From assembly GCA_030704615.1 (NCBI GenBank), contig CM060732.1:6014001-6078000 (forward strand): a stretch of DNA of 64,000 nucleotides. The letters are read 5' to 3'. The DNA is from Takakia lepidozioides. Its lineage: Eukaryota > Streptophyta > Takakiopsida > Takakiales > Takakiaceae. The position numbers and the translations under genes were made by a program. Shown here in pieces: positions 9,250-20,800 of the stretch. Below the pieces are notes generated by a model, which did not search any database, was not told the DNA's origin, and saw only the letters and a program-made list of their open reading frames with translations. Numbering within the stretch: the first letter of the stretch is position 1; each line of letters begins with the position of its first letter.

Positions 9250-9879
9250 TTAAGTAGCAGGGCTTCCAACAGTCTTCATGTGGAAAGGGTTTACTCGAGG
9301 ATGATGACCATAATTGGAGAAAAATGGAGTTTGCTTGGTCGAAGAATGTATAGTGTTGTTGTAGGCAAACTCAGCCAATGACAGAAAGTCCGTCCAATTA
9401 TCTTGGTGATAATTTATCGTACAGCGAAGATACTGCTCTAAAATCTGGTTTACGCGTTCGGTTTGACCATCAGTCTGTGAATGATTAGTTGTAGAGAGAT
9501 TGATCTTAGTATCCAATATGTGAAATAATCCCCTCCAAAAATTTGATATGAACTGTGGTCCTCGATCAGATACGAAGTCCTTCGGGAGTCCATGAATGCG
9601 GTAGATATTATTGAGGAAGAGTCTTGCAGTTTCCTCATCGGTAACTGTCTTATTACATAGAATGAAATGTGTCATCTTTGTAAAACGATCTACAATAACA
9701 AGGATTGAATCGGTGGTCTTGGAAATTGGAAGGTCCGTAATAAAGTCCATAGACACTGACGACCATGGACCATTGGGAATGGATAATGGTTGAAGAATGC
9801 CGTAAGATCGATGTCGTGGTCCCTTCGCTCTAGCACACGTGTCACAAGATTTTATAAATTCTTTCACGAATTTCCACAT
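9250..9879 (-). pseudogene. Gy-B1 integrase core
   Basis: The 209-codon frame begins at the second half of the zinc-binding domain (SCDTCARAKG supplies both Cys). It contains the DDE catalytic core: Asp in VSMDFITDLP, Asp in VSDRGPQF, and Glu in QTDGQTERVNQ. It ends in NPFHMKTVG. The His pair of the H2C2 finger lies upstream in another frame near 9906-10000, so at least one frameshift separates them. It is homologous to Gy-B2 integrase at 45743-46096. Confidence 0.92.
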
Positions 9880-9905
9880 CTACGGCCACCAATAGTCCCT
9901 GGATA

Positions 9906-11840
9906 TCAATTCCATTGTTTTGTTGAAGCCGAAATGTCCTGCAGCCGGAAGATCGTGACATGTTTGAAGAATTCGCAGTCGTGTAGGTCCTGGAGGTACA
10001 TAGAGAAGTCCCTTGAAATAAAGTAAGTCATCTTTGAATTCGAAGTCGTTTGTAAATGTGGGTTGTCTCGAGGTCGATTTAGTTGACTTCGTAGTGTCGT
10101 AGCAAATTGCTCGCTCTTCAGTGCTTCCCGAATCTCCTTTATGATCTCTACATCGTCATAGGTGGACATGGATAGCATATTCAATTGGAGATTTGCTGGT
10201 TTCAAGATGATGGATTTCTATTGGTCGAAAGTTGCATCCCTTTTTTTCGGCGCAAGATACGATCATCGAGAAAGAGCATCGGGTTTCCCTTGAAGATGTC
10301 CGGGGCGATAGGTAATAACAAAATCAAACCTTGCTAGTGACATACCCCATCTTGCTTGACGTCGATTCAAAACACGAGCATTCATAAAATATTCGAGGTT
10401 TTTTTATCGGTGTAGACAGTGACCTGATGTTTAGCTCCCTCCAATAAATGACGTCACTCCTCAAAAGCATCAATGATCGCTAGAAGTTCTTTGTCATAGA
10501 TTTCATAATTGATCTCTGCAGTGGAAAATTTGTGAGAACGAAAACCAACAGGGTGAAGTCGGTCATCCGTACTGTATTGAGAGAGTATAGCGCCAAGTGC
10601 AAAGTCTGATGCATCTGCTTAAAAAAAGAATGGTTTAGATGGGTCTGCATGTACCAGTATTGGGGCCGTTGTAAATGTCTGCTTCAGTCTTTAAAATGCC
10701 TGGTCAGCCTTCTCGTCCTATTCAAATTTGTCCTTCTCTGTGAGTCGTGTCAATGGTGCAGCAATTTTGAAGTAGTCTTTGATGAAGATTCTATAGAAAT
10801 TTGCAAATCCTAGAAAACATTGTACATCTCGGACCGAAGTTGGTTTAATCCACTCGATGATGGTTTGTATTTTCTTCTGATCCATAAAGACGTCTTTGTC
10901 GGAAATAATGTAGCCCATAAATTCGACCTCAAATTGATGGAAAAAACATTTTTCCAACTTGGCATATAGTCCTATTTCTCTTAATTTATCAAAGGACGAG
11001 GCGTACATGGCGGCCATGTTCTTCTTCATTCTGTGAAAATATCAAAATGTCGTCCAAATAGATGACTACAAAGTCATTTAAAATTTCTCGAAAGATGTCA
11101 TTCATCATATGTTGGAAAATCGCTGGAGCATTTGTAAGACCGAAAGGCATAACACTGTATTCAAAATGTCCATACCTTGTTCGAAAAGCTGTTTTCCATT
11201 CGTCTCCTTCTTTTATCCGTACAAGGTTATAAGCTCATCTCAAGTCAATTTTGGTGAAAATCTTCGCTCGTCCCAGTTGGTCGAGAAGCCCAGAAATCAG
11301 CGGCAACGGATAACGATTCTTAATTGTGACTTTGTTGAGACCGCGATAGTCCACACACATGCATAATGATCCGTCCTTCTTTTTCACAAACAAGATAGGC
11401 GCCCCCACAGGTGATTTTGAATGTCAAATGAAGTTCTTCGACAAATTTTCATCAATGTACTCACGTAATGCAGCCAATTCCATCTGGGATAAGTTATAGA
11501 TTGGGCCGAATGGTGGTTGGGCTCCTTCTTGTAACTCAATTGCACAGTCATAAGGTCGATGTTCTGGCAATATATCTGTATTTTTCTTCTCGAAGACATC
11601 CTTGAAATCTTGATATTGAGTAGGTAATGTCGAAGTACCTTTATCTGTTGTGGTCTTGATCGGAATCGCATAAAGTGCAAATGCCGCATCCTTTTTAGTA
11701 GCTCTCATGAAAGCTCTAGCTCCAATGAACAGGGGTTGAATACCTTTGATATTTCTACATTTTCGTCTTGCAAATTTTTTTTGCGATCGCCAGTCGATGT
11801 CAGGATTGTGAAGTACGAACCAGGGAAGTCCAAGGATCAC
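9906..11840 (-). pseudogene. Gy-B1 reverse transcriptase and RNase H (multiply frameshifted)
   Basis: The polymerase is scattered over three frames. The catalytic motif YLDD (in [11 protein letters not shown]) is encoded at 11049-11060. Downstream, at 10718-11029, lie CFFHQFEVEFMGYIISD and CFLGFANFYRIFIKDY, the connection region. RNase H sequence (the equivalent of [11 protein letters not shown] in Gy-B2) follows at 10250-10550 without a long open frame. Upstream, 11424-11840 encodes ILGLPWFVLHNPDIDW and [15 protein letters not shown], the protease-RT linker and RT start. Several stops and indels make it non-functional as read. Confidence 0.88.
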
Positions 11841-11855
11841 ATGATTCGTTGGAGA

Positions 11856-12311
11856 CTAGATGATGTTGAAAACAATATGTGATGTTTGATCTTCAAGCTT
11901 CACTTCAAGTGGTCGAGTTTCATGGTCAACATTTCCTGATGCTAACGGTCGTCCATCGATGATTTCAACGGGGGCCGAGAGTTTTTTCTTTACGAGCGTT
12001 AAATTGTGTTGCTTCGCAAAGTTTTTGTCAATAAAACGTGCTGAAGCCCCTGAGTCCAAAAGTGCTTCTACAGAGATATCTCGATTTTGCACTCTGATTT
12101 TTACCGGAACTGTAAAGCAAGGTGCACAGTCTGGAGGTAGAAAAAGATTTTTTTTTTTTGAGGAATTTGTGGTATCCAGCCGCATGGTCCCTACTGTGAC
12201 TGGACATCTTCGTTTTCTGACCTCCTCGTATCGAACACTTGAGTTGTGCCCCGAGCTTTGAATTTTCTCTTGTTGGGGCAGTTTAATGCTATATGATCTT
12301 CTTCTCCGCAA
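11856..12311 (-). pseudogene. Gy-B1 aspartic protease
   Basis: The protease active site is ALLDSGASARFID (DSG at residues 86-88 of the frame), followed by flap sequence and the linker toward RT. It matures Gag-Pol. The N-terminal part of this frame reads the end of gag out of phase. The homologue in Gy-B2 is at 43630-43845. Confidence 0.85.
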
Positions 12312-13224
12312 TAGAGGGATAATCCATTCGAGCGTCGTCTTTGTTTTTCTTGTGGCGTCAATGGCTTGAATTGGACAGCATCAATCTGCATAGGATCATT
12401 ATCGGATGTCTGATGGATCGTTGTATTTAGTGCCGTAGTAGCAACGACATGATGCGTCGTCGACCATCCAAATTGCTTCTCTTGACGTCTTTCGAACAAA
12501 CGATTATCGCATGCAATGACTTGGGTGATGAATTCGCTCAATGTGCTCACGTTTGGCATTGTCAGCAACAAATCTTTTACATTCTCTTTTAGTTCACATC
12601 GAAACTGACTAATGAGGCTCTTCTCATTCCATTCGAGGTCGCACGCAAGTTGTCGAAATTCGGCAGCATAAACGGAAGCAGGACGTGCTCCTTGTCAAAG
12701 ATTTCGCATCTTTGTCTCTGCAACTCTCTCCCTATCATTTTCTCCAAACGTTGCAGTGAACTCGAACATGAGTGCTTCAAAATTGTATAGTAAATGTGAA
12801 TTTTTTTCTAATAGCGGTGCAAACCAAAATAGGGCAGTGCCTGATAGAAGGGTGCCCACGAATCCCACTTGAATACCTTCATCGGGGTAGCGTTGTGGAT
12901 GTAGTCCTAGGAATTATTTGTTGAACAAAACCGCGAAATCTTTCTCGTCCCATCAAATTTCCCAGGCATGCTGATCTTTGGTTCTCTCGTAATCTGTTGA
13001 AGAGGAACCGTTGCAGTAGGAGCTATTGCAGTAGAGACTCGTATGGTTGAAGATCCATTGTTTGACTCCTTTAACTCTGAAATTTGTTGTTGTAAATTGT
13101 GGAGAGCGTTACCAAGATCTTGAAACTGATCAGCTTGTAATTGGGCGGTAGAGGTACGAAGTTCTTGCATATGGAGCTGAAGACTCTGCAATGTGGCGAC
13201 CATTTCCGCAAATGTGCCTTTCAT
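12191..13224 (-). pseudogene. Gy-B1 gag
   Basis: Gag starts at Met 13224, 39 bp inside the 5' LTR. Its first 105 codons (12907-13224) include a heptad-like glutamine/leucine-rich coiled coil (QDLGNALHNLQQQISELKE), then ISMPGKFDGTR. The middle is frameshifted. The C-terminal piece at 12191-12571 carries LYCGEEDHIALNC, where the first Cys of the CCHC knuckle is Ser; Gy-B2 keeps C-L-Y-C. The protein would form the particle and bind RNA. Both the knuckle change and the frameshifts mark this copy as dead. Confidence 0.88.
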
Positions 13225-13262
13225 CTTAATTAACTAAGGAACAAACTTTAGTCTCGTCAAAC

Positions 13263-13811
13263 TGTCAAGGACGAGAGCATGACTGAACACAAATAAGAGA
13301 TCAGACTAGAGGTACAAGACTAGACAAGAAGTCAAGGTCGGCGTGCCGAATGCATGATGGGTATACATGAATGAAGATGATCTTTATAACAATGGACAAA
13401 AGTACAAGATACTGGAACTTGACTTGGATATTGGAATGCTGGAAACTGGACTAGAGTACTAGATATTGGAAACTGGACTAGAGTACTAGAAGCTGGACTG
13501 GAGTACTGGGACTGGAAACAAGAGTAGCTTGAACTTGTGTTGGCGAGACTGAAGAGTGTCAAGTCTCGCCTCCTGGCTACTAGGAGGTTCCCTAAGAGGC
13601 TTCCCCAAAAGAGGTTTCTTGATGGAGAAGTTTCCTCCAAAGGAAGCTTCCTGAGCAGTTTCCCAAGTAACTCTTGGTAATTTGATAAACTTTCGGTAAC
13701 TCGGTAACTTATGGTAACTTATAGTAAATCGTGGTAACTTTTGGTAACTTGTTAACTTGGTAACTTTTGGTATTTACTCCTGGTAAGTTCCTCTGGGCTA
13801 TGTCCGTGACA
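13263..13811 (-). repeat. Gy-B1 5' LTR
   Basis: It is bounded by TGTCA...TGACA and followed by AGTAG, the target duplication. It is somewhat shorter than its partner because of internal indels. On the element strand the sequence just inside is GTTTGACGAGACTAAAG (Gy-B2 has GTTTGGCGAGACTAAAG). This is where the primer-binding site should be; I could not assign the tRNA. Confidence 0.93.
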
Positions 13812-13816
13812 AGTAG

Positions 13817-15590
13817 GATCAAGCTAGGGTTAGTTCAAAGGTTTCCAACAACAATGGACAAACCAAAAAACAGAAATGCAAACAAAAATGGACAAAGGGC
13901 TAAGAACTTTCTCTCCACTCAAAGTTGCTTCACTTGGCTAAGTGGGCTACCAAAACTTAGATGGAAGGGGTAGTGCTCACCTCTCCTATGGGATTTGTTG
14001 CTTCTACCTCCTCTTCACACTCCAAGGGCTCACCACACTCTCAAATGACACACACACTTTGCCTCTTGGGGAAGTTTATCTCATTTTCCACTCCAAAATG
14101 GCTCTTGGCCTTACACACTAGGCACCTAGCATCTTCCTAGTCTTCCTAGCACTTCTAGATGCTTCCTCCAAGCTTGCCTAAAACAACTAAGCTAAGCTTG
14201 AAGCCAACAAGCAATCTAGGACTTCACAAACAAGATGCTAAGGCTAAGCAAGCTTCTCGAGCTAGCTCTCTAAGCAACTCACTAACACGCAAAAAAACAA
14301 ATGTGAAGTGGTGAGCAAGCTCACCTCCTAATCTACTTATACTAAAAATACTATAAAAAAAGAACGGATGACATCCAAAATCCTTGGATGGGATAGGCAA
14401 TCAACCATTTTTTGGTTGGTAGGTGGCACATTTCATTCAACCAGCTGGTTGGGGGCGGTGCTAGATATTTGTGGCCCAAAAATCCCCTTCAAATGAATTT
14501 CTTGTGGCCACGGGCGCCCGAAAACCTCAAAAATAGTGAATTGTTGATAACTTCATCCAAAAATCTTGAAACTTGGCCACAAATTCCCTTTTGGTATGCT
14601 TGAAACACCCACAAATCTTCAGGTCCATGTGGTCTACCCATCAACCATAAAAAATAAACAAGTCCCAAATCACCGCGAAAACACCGCTTTCAACGGGTAA
14701 CATATTTTTTGGTTGTGAACAGATCGACGCTTGGGTCTGAAATTCCTTCAACATCATCTTGCTTCACTTTTAACCACATTAAAAAAAACCCTCCACAAAC
14801 AGCGCTCGATTCTGGCTTCGTCTTGTTCGCTGAAGGTACTCCGCATAGCAAAAACTCAGTGTTACCGCTAGATAAAACCTCTTTAGGATTTTTTTGTAGG
14901 AGACCAAGACTCCTTGGAAGCTCCTTGAAATGAATTCACACTAAAAAGTGGAAATTCCTTCATGGAAAAAGAGATCACTGCCAGCTGTCTGATACTTGTC
15001 GCACTGCAGTGTCTGTTTTGCATGAATGAACTAAAACACAGAGGAACCCATGCTTGATCCCTGTCACTGACATATCCAAGCATGAAAATAAAATCGTATC
15101 ATGAGCACGTGTGCTCCACGCCTCCAGCGTCTTCATGAACTGCATTGGAGCAACGTGAAAATTTCTACCTGTGCATTGCGAGACTGTTGTCAACCGTGTC
15201 ATTGAAAGTATAACCCAGTGGGTAGTTTGTCATTGAGGTCAAGCTCTCCTAACTTGCCTCTACTTGAATAGCGATCGGATGTTGAGGTGAAGAACAGGCA
15301 GACCGTTGCCTGCAGTCGTTTAATCGGCCCCTAGATGTTCGAACGGTCGACTGGAATCGCACTGCTCTGCTGCTCCCTGTAGGTACCCTAGTCATATAAA
15401 CTCCTAAGAGCTTTGGCTTCATGAACGTCGCAGATATCTTCCATTTGCGGGCCATACCAGTAGCTGTGTCGATGTTTATCTGCTTCCCTACAGATTGAGT
15501 GCTTAATGTTGCATTTTTGTCTGCAGATCCAGGGGCAGTGAATATTGACATTTTGCGGGAAGTACCTGTTTGGCTTGCAAAGCTGAGCAA
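13817..15590. other. no gene recognised
   Basis: 13.8-14.4 kb is rich in AGCTT and CCTAG-like motifs and low in coding potential. 14.4-15.5 kb has only short, unmatched frames. I see no repeat ends or RNA genes. Confidence 0.4.
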
Positions 15591-15603
15591 TGTGCTTCTC
15601 ATG

Positions 15604-16230
15604 AGGTGTGACACCCAACATTACATTCATTTCTGTTCTCAATGCTTGTGCCAGCCTAGGAGCCCTGGAAAAAAATACAGAGGTCCGTGAGCTGACATCA
15701 TTATGGACACTTTGTCGATATGTATGCCAAGTATGGGAGCTTGAACGATGCCAGACAAGTTTTTGACAAAACGTCTCAACGAAATGTGGTCTCATGGAGT
15801 GCAATGATGGAGGCTTTTGAGATGTATGAGCAGATGATACGGGAAGGCATAACGCCCAGCAAGGTCACGCTTATTTCCATTCTCAATGCATGTGCCAGCA
15901 TAACAGCCCTGGAGGAGGTCCATGCTGACATCATCAAAGATGGAGTTGCCTCATATATCTCTTTAGAAAAATGCACTTTTTAATAGGTATGCCAAATGCG
16001 GCGGCTTAAAGGATGCACGGGATGTGTTGGACAACATGGCTGAGCAAGATGTGGTATCATGGAGTGCAATCCCAGCGCAATGTCGATCGCAGGATATACT
16101 CAGCATGGGTTTGGTGTGGAGGCTTTAGATATCTATGAGCAAATGATATAGGAAGGGGTGACACCCAACAAGGTTACGTTTATTTGTGTTCTCAAGGCCT
16201 GTGTCATTCTCTTCGACCAGTAGCCAATTA
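15604..16230 (+). pseudogene. pentatricopeptide-repeat (PPR) gene fragment
   Basis: Successive PPR motifs are readable but spread over frames. GVTPNITFISVLNACASLGALE is encoded near 15606-15671. Then MYAKYGSLNDARQVFDKTSQ with RNVVSWSAMMEAF, and EGITPSKVTLISILNACASI, lie in one frame at 15720-15983. YAKCGGLKDARDVLDN and EQDVVSWSA follow at about 15990-16070, and EGVTPNKVTFICVLKACV near 16150. The alternation resembles the P-L-S PPR proteins that act in organelle RNA editing and processing. Frameshifts and a TAG (within EQMI-stop-EGVTP) break it. There is no start, no E/DYW end and no organelle-targeting peptide, so it is a decayed internal fragment. Confidence 0.85.
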
Positions 16231-16234
16231 GACG

Positions 16235-17530
16235 CTGCTCTATGACAATGCTGGGGGGTTTGAGGCTGTAGTGTCAAGCAGTCAACTGCTTGTAGGATAA
16301 GCAAGTTGATTCTTGTCATATGATCATGTCGGGGCTCTCTCTAACAGCATTGTCGACTGAGCTTATGCCTAAGTCACCTACATGATTCCACAATGGTGCT
16401 AGCCACATAGAATCTTGCAGACAGAATTAGGGTAAGTGATGGTGGTCCATGGGTTTGCCCACAACTCGCACTAACTGTTGAGGGCAGATGTGGGCCCCTG
16501 CATTGAACAATGCCTTGGAGAATCGCCTGTCAACTGGCTTTTCAGCCTTTTGTCGGTGAGGGGTTGACGTAGTTGACCTACTTTAGGGTTTTGGAGTTGT
16601 TCAATCTATTTTTTTCTCTCCTGCAGTCATGTGAGAGCTTGTGAAAGAGAGGCTAACCCTCCTTAGTGGCCAATAGGCCCAATGAGTTGTCTTTTTTGTT
16701 TGATGCTTTGTCTTTTGTCTTAAGAGTGAAAAGATCTAAGAGCTAGCAAAGTTTTGAGGTTTTTTTCAAGTTTATTTTGTCGCTGGATTTTATTTTTCAT
16801 GCATAACTAATTTACAGATAAAAAAGTTGATCTAATATGGCCTCCACAACTTGGTTAAGCCATGGAGGACCATAGCTAACCCTGGAGAAGGTTAGGCTAG
16901 CCTCTTTGGGATTAGCTTGTTTTATTTTCTTGTTTTTTTTAGGTGAAGGCAAAAAAGCCATGGATTCATGATGGGGTTCCCAAAAGCGAGGCGCCATAAA
17001 GGGGATACCATGGTAATAGCTAGGAGCTGGCTATTGATTTGAAGCGGGCTGCAGGCCCGCGTGCCTCGAGGCGTTGACCACCCCAGCCCCCAAGCTGCTG
17101 GGATTTGCTATTCTATCAACTATCAGCGATCAGTCATCAGTGTGACGTGGATGCGGAAACGGCGGCCACGTGACAATATAATAATTTTTTTTTGGGTTGC
17201 CCATAATGTATGTTTGGATTTGTGAGAGACAATAATGAAAAATGACATGGGGTCTTAGGTAGGAAAATACTTTTTGGATGGTTCTTGTCTTGGTCGATTG
17301 AGGCAATTTTGATATGTTGTCTCCTCAGCGGCTGGGATGGAAATTAGAATGGAGGGTGGAGGTCTTCGAGGCCTTCGTTTTGGTATGTCATAGGTATTCA
17401 GATGGGGAATTGGCCGCTCAGCTCACACTGAGACACCTTGCTCACGAAAAGCGAATGAGAAGTACAAAGCTTTTGAAAGGGGTACAAGGGGGTTTGGAGT
17501 GGGAGAGGGAGTCATTTCCATTTGCACCCA
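16235..17530. other. no gene recognised
   Basis: This is AT-rich sequence with short T runs. I see only shadow frames. Confidence 0.4.
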
Positions 17531-17831
17531 ATTTTTATTTTATTTTATTTTAGTTAACAGGGATAGGACCCTGGTATAAATTTATTATAAATTATTTGAG
17601 GGAAAAAAATTAAAACCCTCGATCTTGCCGTGAGGCACACACACCGATGTCAGTGATAGTTTGAACCTATCTACTCCCTGCGGAGTAAAAGCGTATCTGG
17701 CTAGCCAATGCATATTGCAGTATTCACCAAAGTCAATCGTGGCTAACTTACTAAGTCCCTTGAGCCTATGGCTCCTGCACTACTCAAGATTGCATCGTTT
17801 CTAGTCTAGTGAAGTGAAAGCTGAAAAATCC

Positions 17832-20800
17832 TCAGCGGAAGTCTCCGGAAGTGCTTGTGCAGATAATGCCCTGCTGGGCCCAGGTGGTTGCGAAGGCGTG
17901 GTGTAGCTGCCCTGCATTTCGGGTGTTTTTCTTTATGTCAGCACATAGTTTGATCCAAGCTTTCCTTGCTTCTATTAGCAAATCATAGTACACAGCAAAC
18001 AGTAGGGTAGATATTGAGCACATTGTTCCAGAGAAGGTTCTTTTGCATCTTGCCCTCCATAAGTGCCAGAGAGTTGTTGTTCTTAGGGTGTCCAGTACAG
18101 GGCAGTGGCTTGCGTTCTGTTTGGTTGCGCGGTCATAATTTAGCAGAATGGCAATGGGCCCCAAGTGTGGATTGTCCCAGGAACGGTAGAATGATTTGAC
18201 GAGTTGCCATATGAGGGACGGGGCAGTGCAGTGAAGCAGACAATGTTCGTGAGTCTCCAAGATTTTTGCAGAGCAACATTTACATTGCAAAGCGCTATCA
18301 AATCCCAGCCACTCCCCTACTTTCAGCACTCTGTTTGCTATCTGCCACAGGAAAGTTGAGAGCTTAGCAGGTCTGGTTTTTTTCCATATGCCTCTCCATA
18401 TTGTATCCCAGCTTTCATCCTGAAAGCCCATATGGTTCCATCTTCCATTCCATTTATCTAGCAACGGAGGGGAGCGGTTGAGAGCTAGGTATCCCTTTTT
18501 TGTGGTGTAGGAAAAGAACTGTTCCGGTGCCCTTGCTATTTTCCATGACCACTCTTTCGGGTCTAAGTCTAGCTCTTGCAGCGGTCTCCCAAGGATAGAT
18601 AAAACGCTGGGAAGAGAGCCATGAGAACAGTGCTTGGTTTAGTGGTGGCATGGGATTGATCTCCTTTGCTGGTGATGACCAACAGTAGATGGAAACCGGG
18701 GTGTGTGTGCGGTGTGGAAAGGTCTGCTCGGTTGAGTCCTGGATAGAAAGGTTCATGGTAATGGTGTCTATATGAAAGGAGAATCCTTCCATGAACTGTC
18801 CATTGGATCTGACGACAAAGAGAATGGTTAGCTTGTTAAACAGGATTGCCAGGGTCCAGTAATTGCTGGTTGGTGTTGCGGGCCCGGCTTTGAGGATATC
18901 CGGGATGTTATCTAGCAGTGCCTGAAATCCACGATTGGCTCTTACTTTCCCTACGATGTTTGCAGCTATTTCCTTGGAGAGGAAGCAGCCCCGGCTCCAA
19001 ATATCTGAAACCTTAGAGATACCCCTGGTGTCCCAGCCTGACCACTTCTTAGCTTGTTGTCTTTGGACTAATGATGTAACATTGCTGTTTAGGAACAGTG
19101 CCTGTCTACTGGTTTCCTCGAAGGTGGTGGGTTCCGCTTTAGAGAGAAAGGGTCTAAGCAAAGCCCATGCCTGCCATATGGAATTCCACAAGGGAGATCC
19201 TGTTTTTTTAATGTTTAAACCCATTTACTATCCAACGGTACGATGGTTTCCACATGGTAGCTTTGAGGGGAGGGCTGCAGCAATGTTGTCTGCAATCAAG
19301 AATTTCCACCAACCTCCCTCCGGCCCCAGAAATCTTGGGATCCATTTAACAAGGAGGGCTGAGATTTGCTTATCCAGATCCAGAATACCTAAACCCCCTT
19401 ATTTTTGGGGGAGGCATATCTGTTTCCAAGATACTTGGGGTCGTTTTTTGTCATTGTGGGTATGGGCCCCCCAAATGAAATTTCGTGGCTTCCTTGATAT
19501 GATTCGATCCTGGTTTCCATAAGGCAGAGAAAAACCATAAATCTGCGGATAGGATCTGGTTTGTGACTATGGCTTTCCCTGTTATAGAGAGGTGGTATGA
19601 CCCCCAGTGGGTTAGCTTGGACCTGAGGTGGGTCATGGTAGGCTCAAAATGTTGATGATCCGTGAGGTCAATTCCAAACATGTACCCTAACAGTGTTGTT
19701 GTCTGGCCTGGCTGAAGCCATTTCAAACCCTTCTTTGGCCCCCACGTTGGCTGTGTCCCTATTTGTGACATTGTCGTGTCCCCCACAAGCAGTGCACATG
19801 TTTTCCCCCAGTTGACTTTGAAGTCAGATGCCTGGCAGAAGGTTTCTAGGATTTGTGCAGTGCTGTCCAGATTTGCAGGATTAGCTTACAATGCAAGAAA
19901 TGTGTCGTCTACAAACATTGACTCCCTGATTTGAATCGGCTGACGGGTGATGTGGTTTATGGTTCTGAGCCCTGTAACGTCTTGATTAGCTTGCAGCATG
20001 TGACCCAGCGAATCAACTGCCACAAGGAACAAGAATGGTGATAGCGGGCAGCCATGGCAAACGGACCTCTTTAGGGAGAAATCTTTGGATAAATGGCCGT
20101 TGACCAGGACCCTGCTTGTAGAGCCCTGTAACAGAATTTTAACCCACTGGCAGAAGTAGGGTGGTAGTCCAACCTTTTGCAAGGCTCCCAAAAGGAAAGA
20201 CCATTCCACCCTGTCAAATGCTTTTTCGAAGTCCAGTAAGAGTAGAGAAATGGCTTGGTTGGTTCCTTTGGTGTAGTGGGGTATCTCTTGGGCCAACAAA
20301 AGGTTGTCCAAGATGTACCTTCCCTTGATGAATCATGTCTGGCCGGGCCGAATGATGGTGGATAAGAGTGGTTGGAGACGCCTGGCCAGTGCTTTAGCGA
20401 TTATCTTGTAAGCCACATTAAGCAGCGTAATGGGCCTGTAGTATGCCAGTTCAGTGAGGTCTTTGGCAACATTCTTCCATAGTGCCTTGTAAAACTCTAC
20501 TGGGATGTCGTCTATCCCGGGAGACTTACCATTCTGGAGTTTGGAGAGAGCGTCCTTGAGCTCAGTCTCCGTGAATGGGCCTTCCAGTGACTTTGCCATG
20601 GCTGGTGTAACAAGAGTGGGGGTTTGTGCCAGGCATTGGCGTTGGACATCCGAGAGGTCAAGGGACTGTTGGTCGCTGTGAAAGAGGGCTTCGAAGTGAT
20701 TGTAAGCTACAGTTGTCATTTGTTTGGGAGCTGAGGTAGTGATACCAGCTCTTTGGTCAAGGAGGCTTACTATGGTTTGCGCAGCCCTTTTCTGCCTTGT

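Larger units (their letters stand above)
7942..13811 (-). mobile_element. Gy-B1: full-length Ty3/gypsy chromodomain retrotransposon
   Basis: This 5,870-bp element is flanked by a perfect 5-bp target duplication AGTAG (7937-7941 and 13812-13816). LTRs of 598 and 549 bp begin TGTCA and end TGACA. In minus-strand order it contains a gag with N-terminal coiled coil, a zinc knuckle, aspartic protease, reverse transcriptase, RNase H, integrase and a C-terminal chromodomain, the chromovirus order. All reading frames are interrupted, so it cannot move on its own as read. A second member of the family (Gy-B2) lies at 41800-47133 on the opposite strand. Confidence 0.95.

Noticed and set aside
15388-15804. 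Minus-strand frame of 138 codons
   Set aside because: Antisense to the PPR fragment; the plus strand carries the recognisable PPR motifs.
18935-19522. 195-codon plus-strand open frame
   Set aside because: Antisense to LINE ORF2, whose domains are readable on the other strand.
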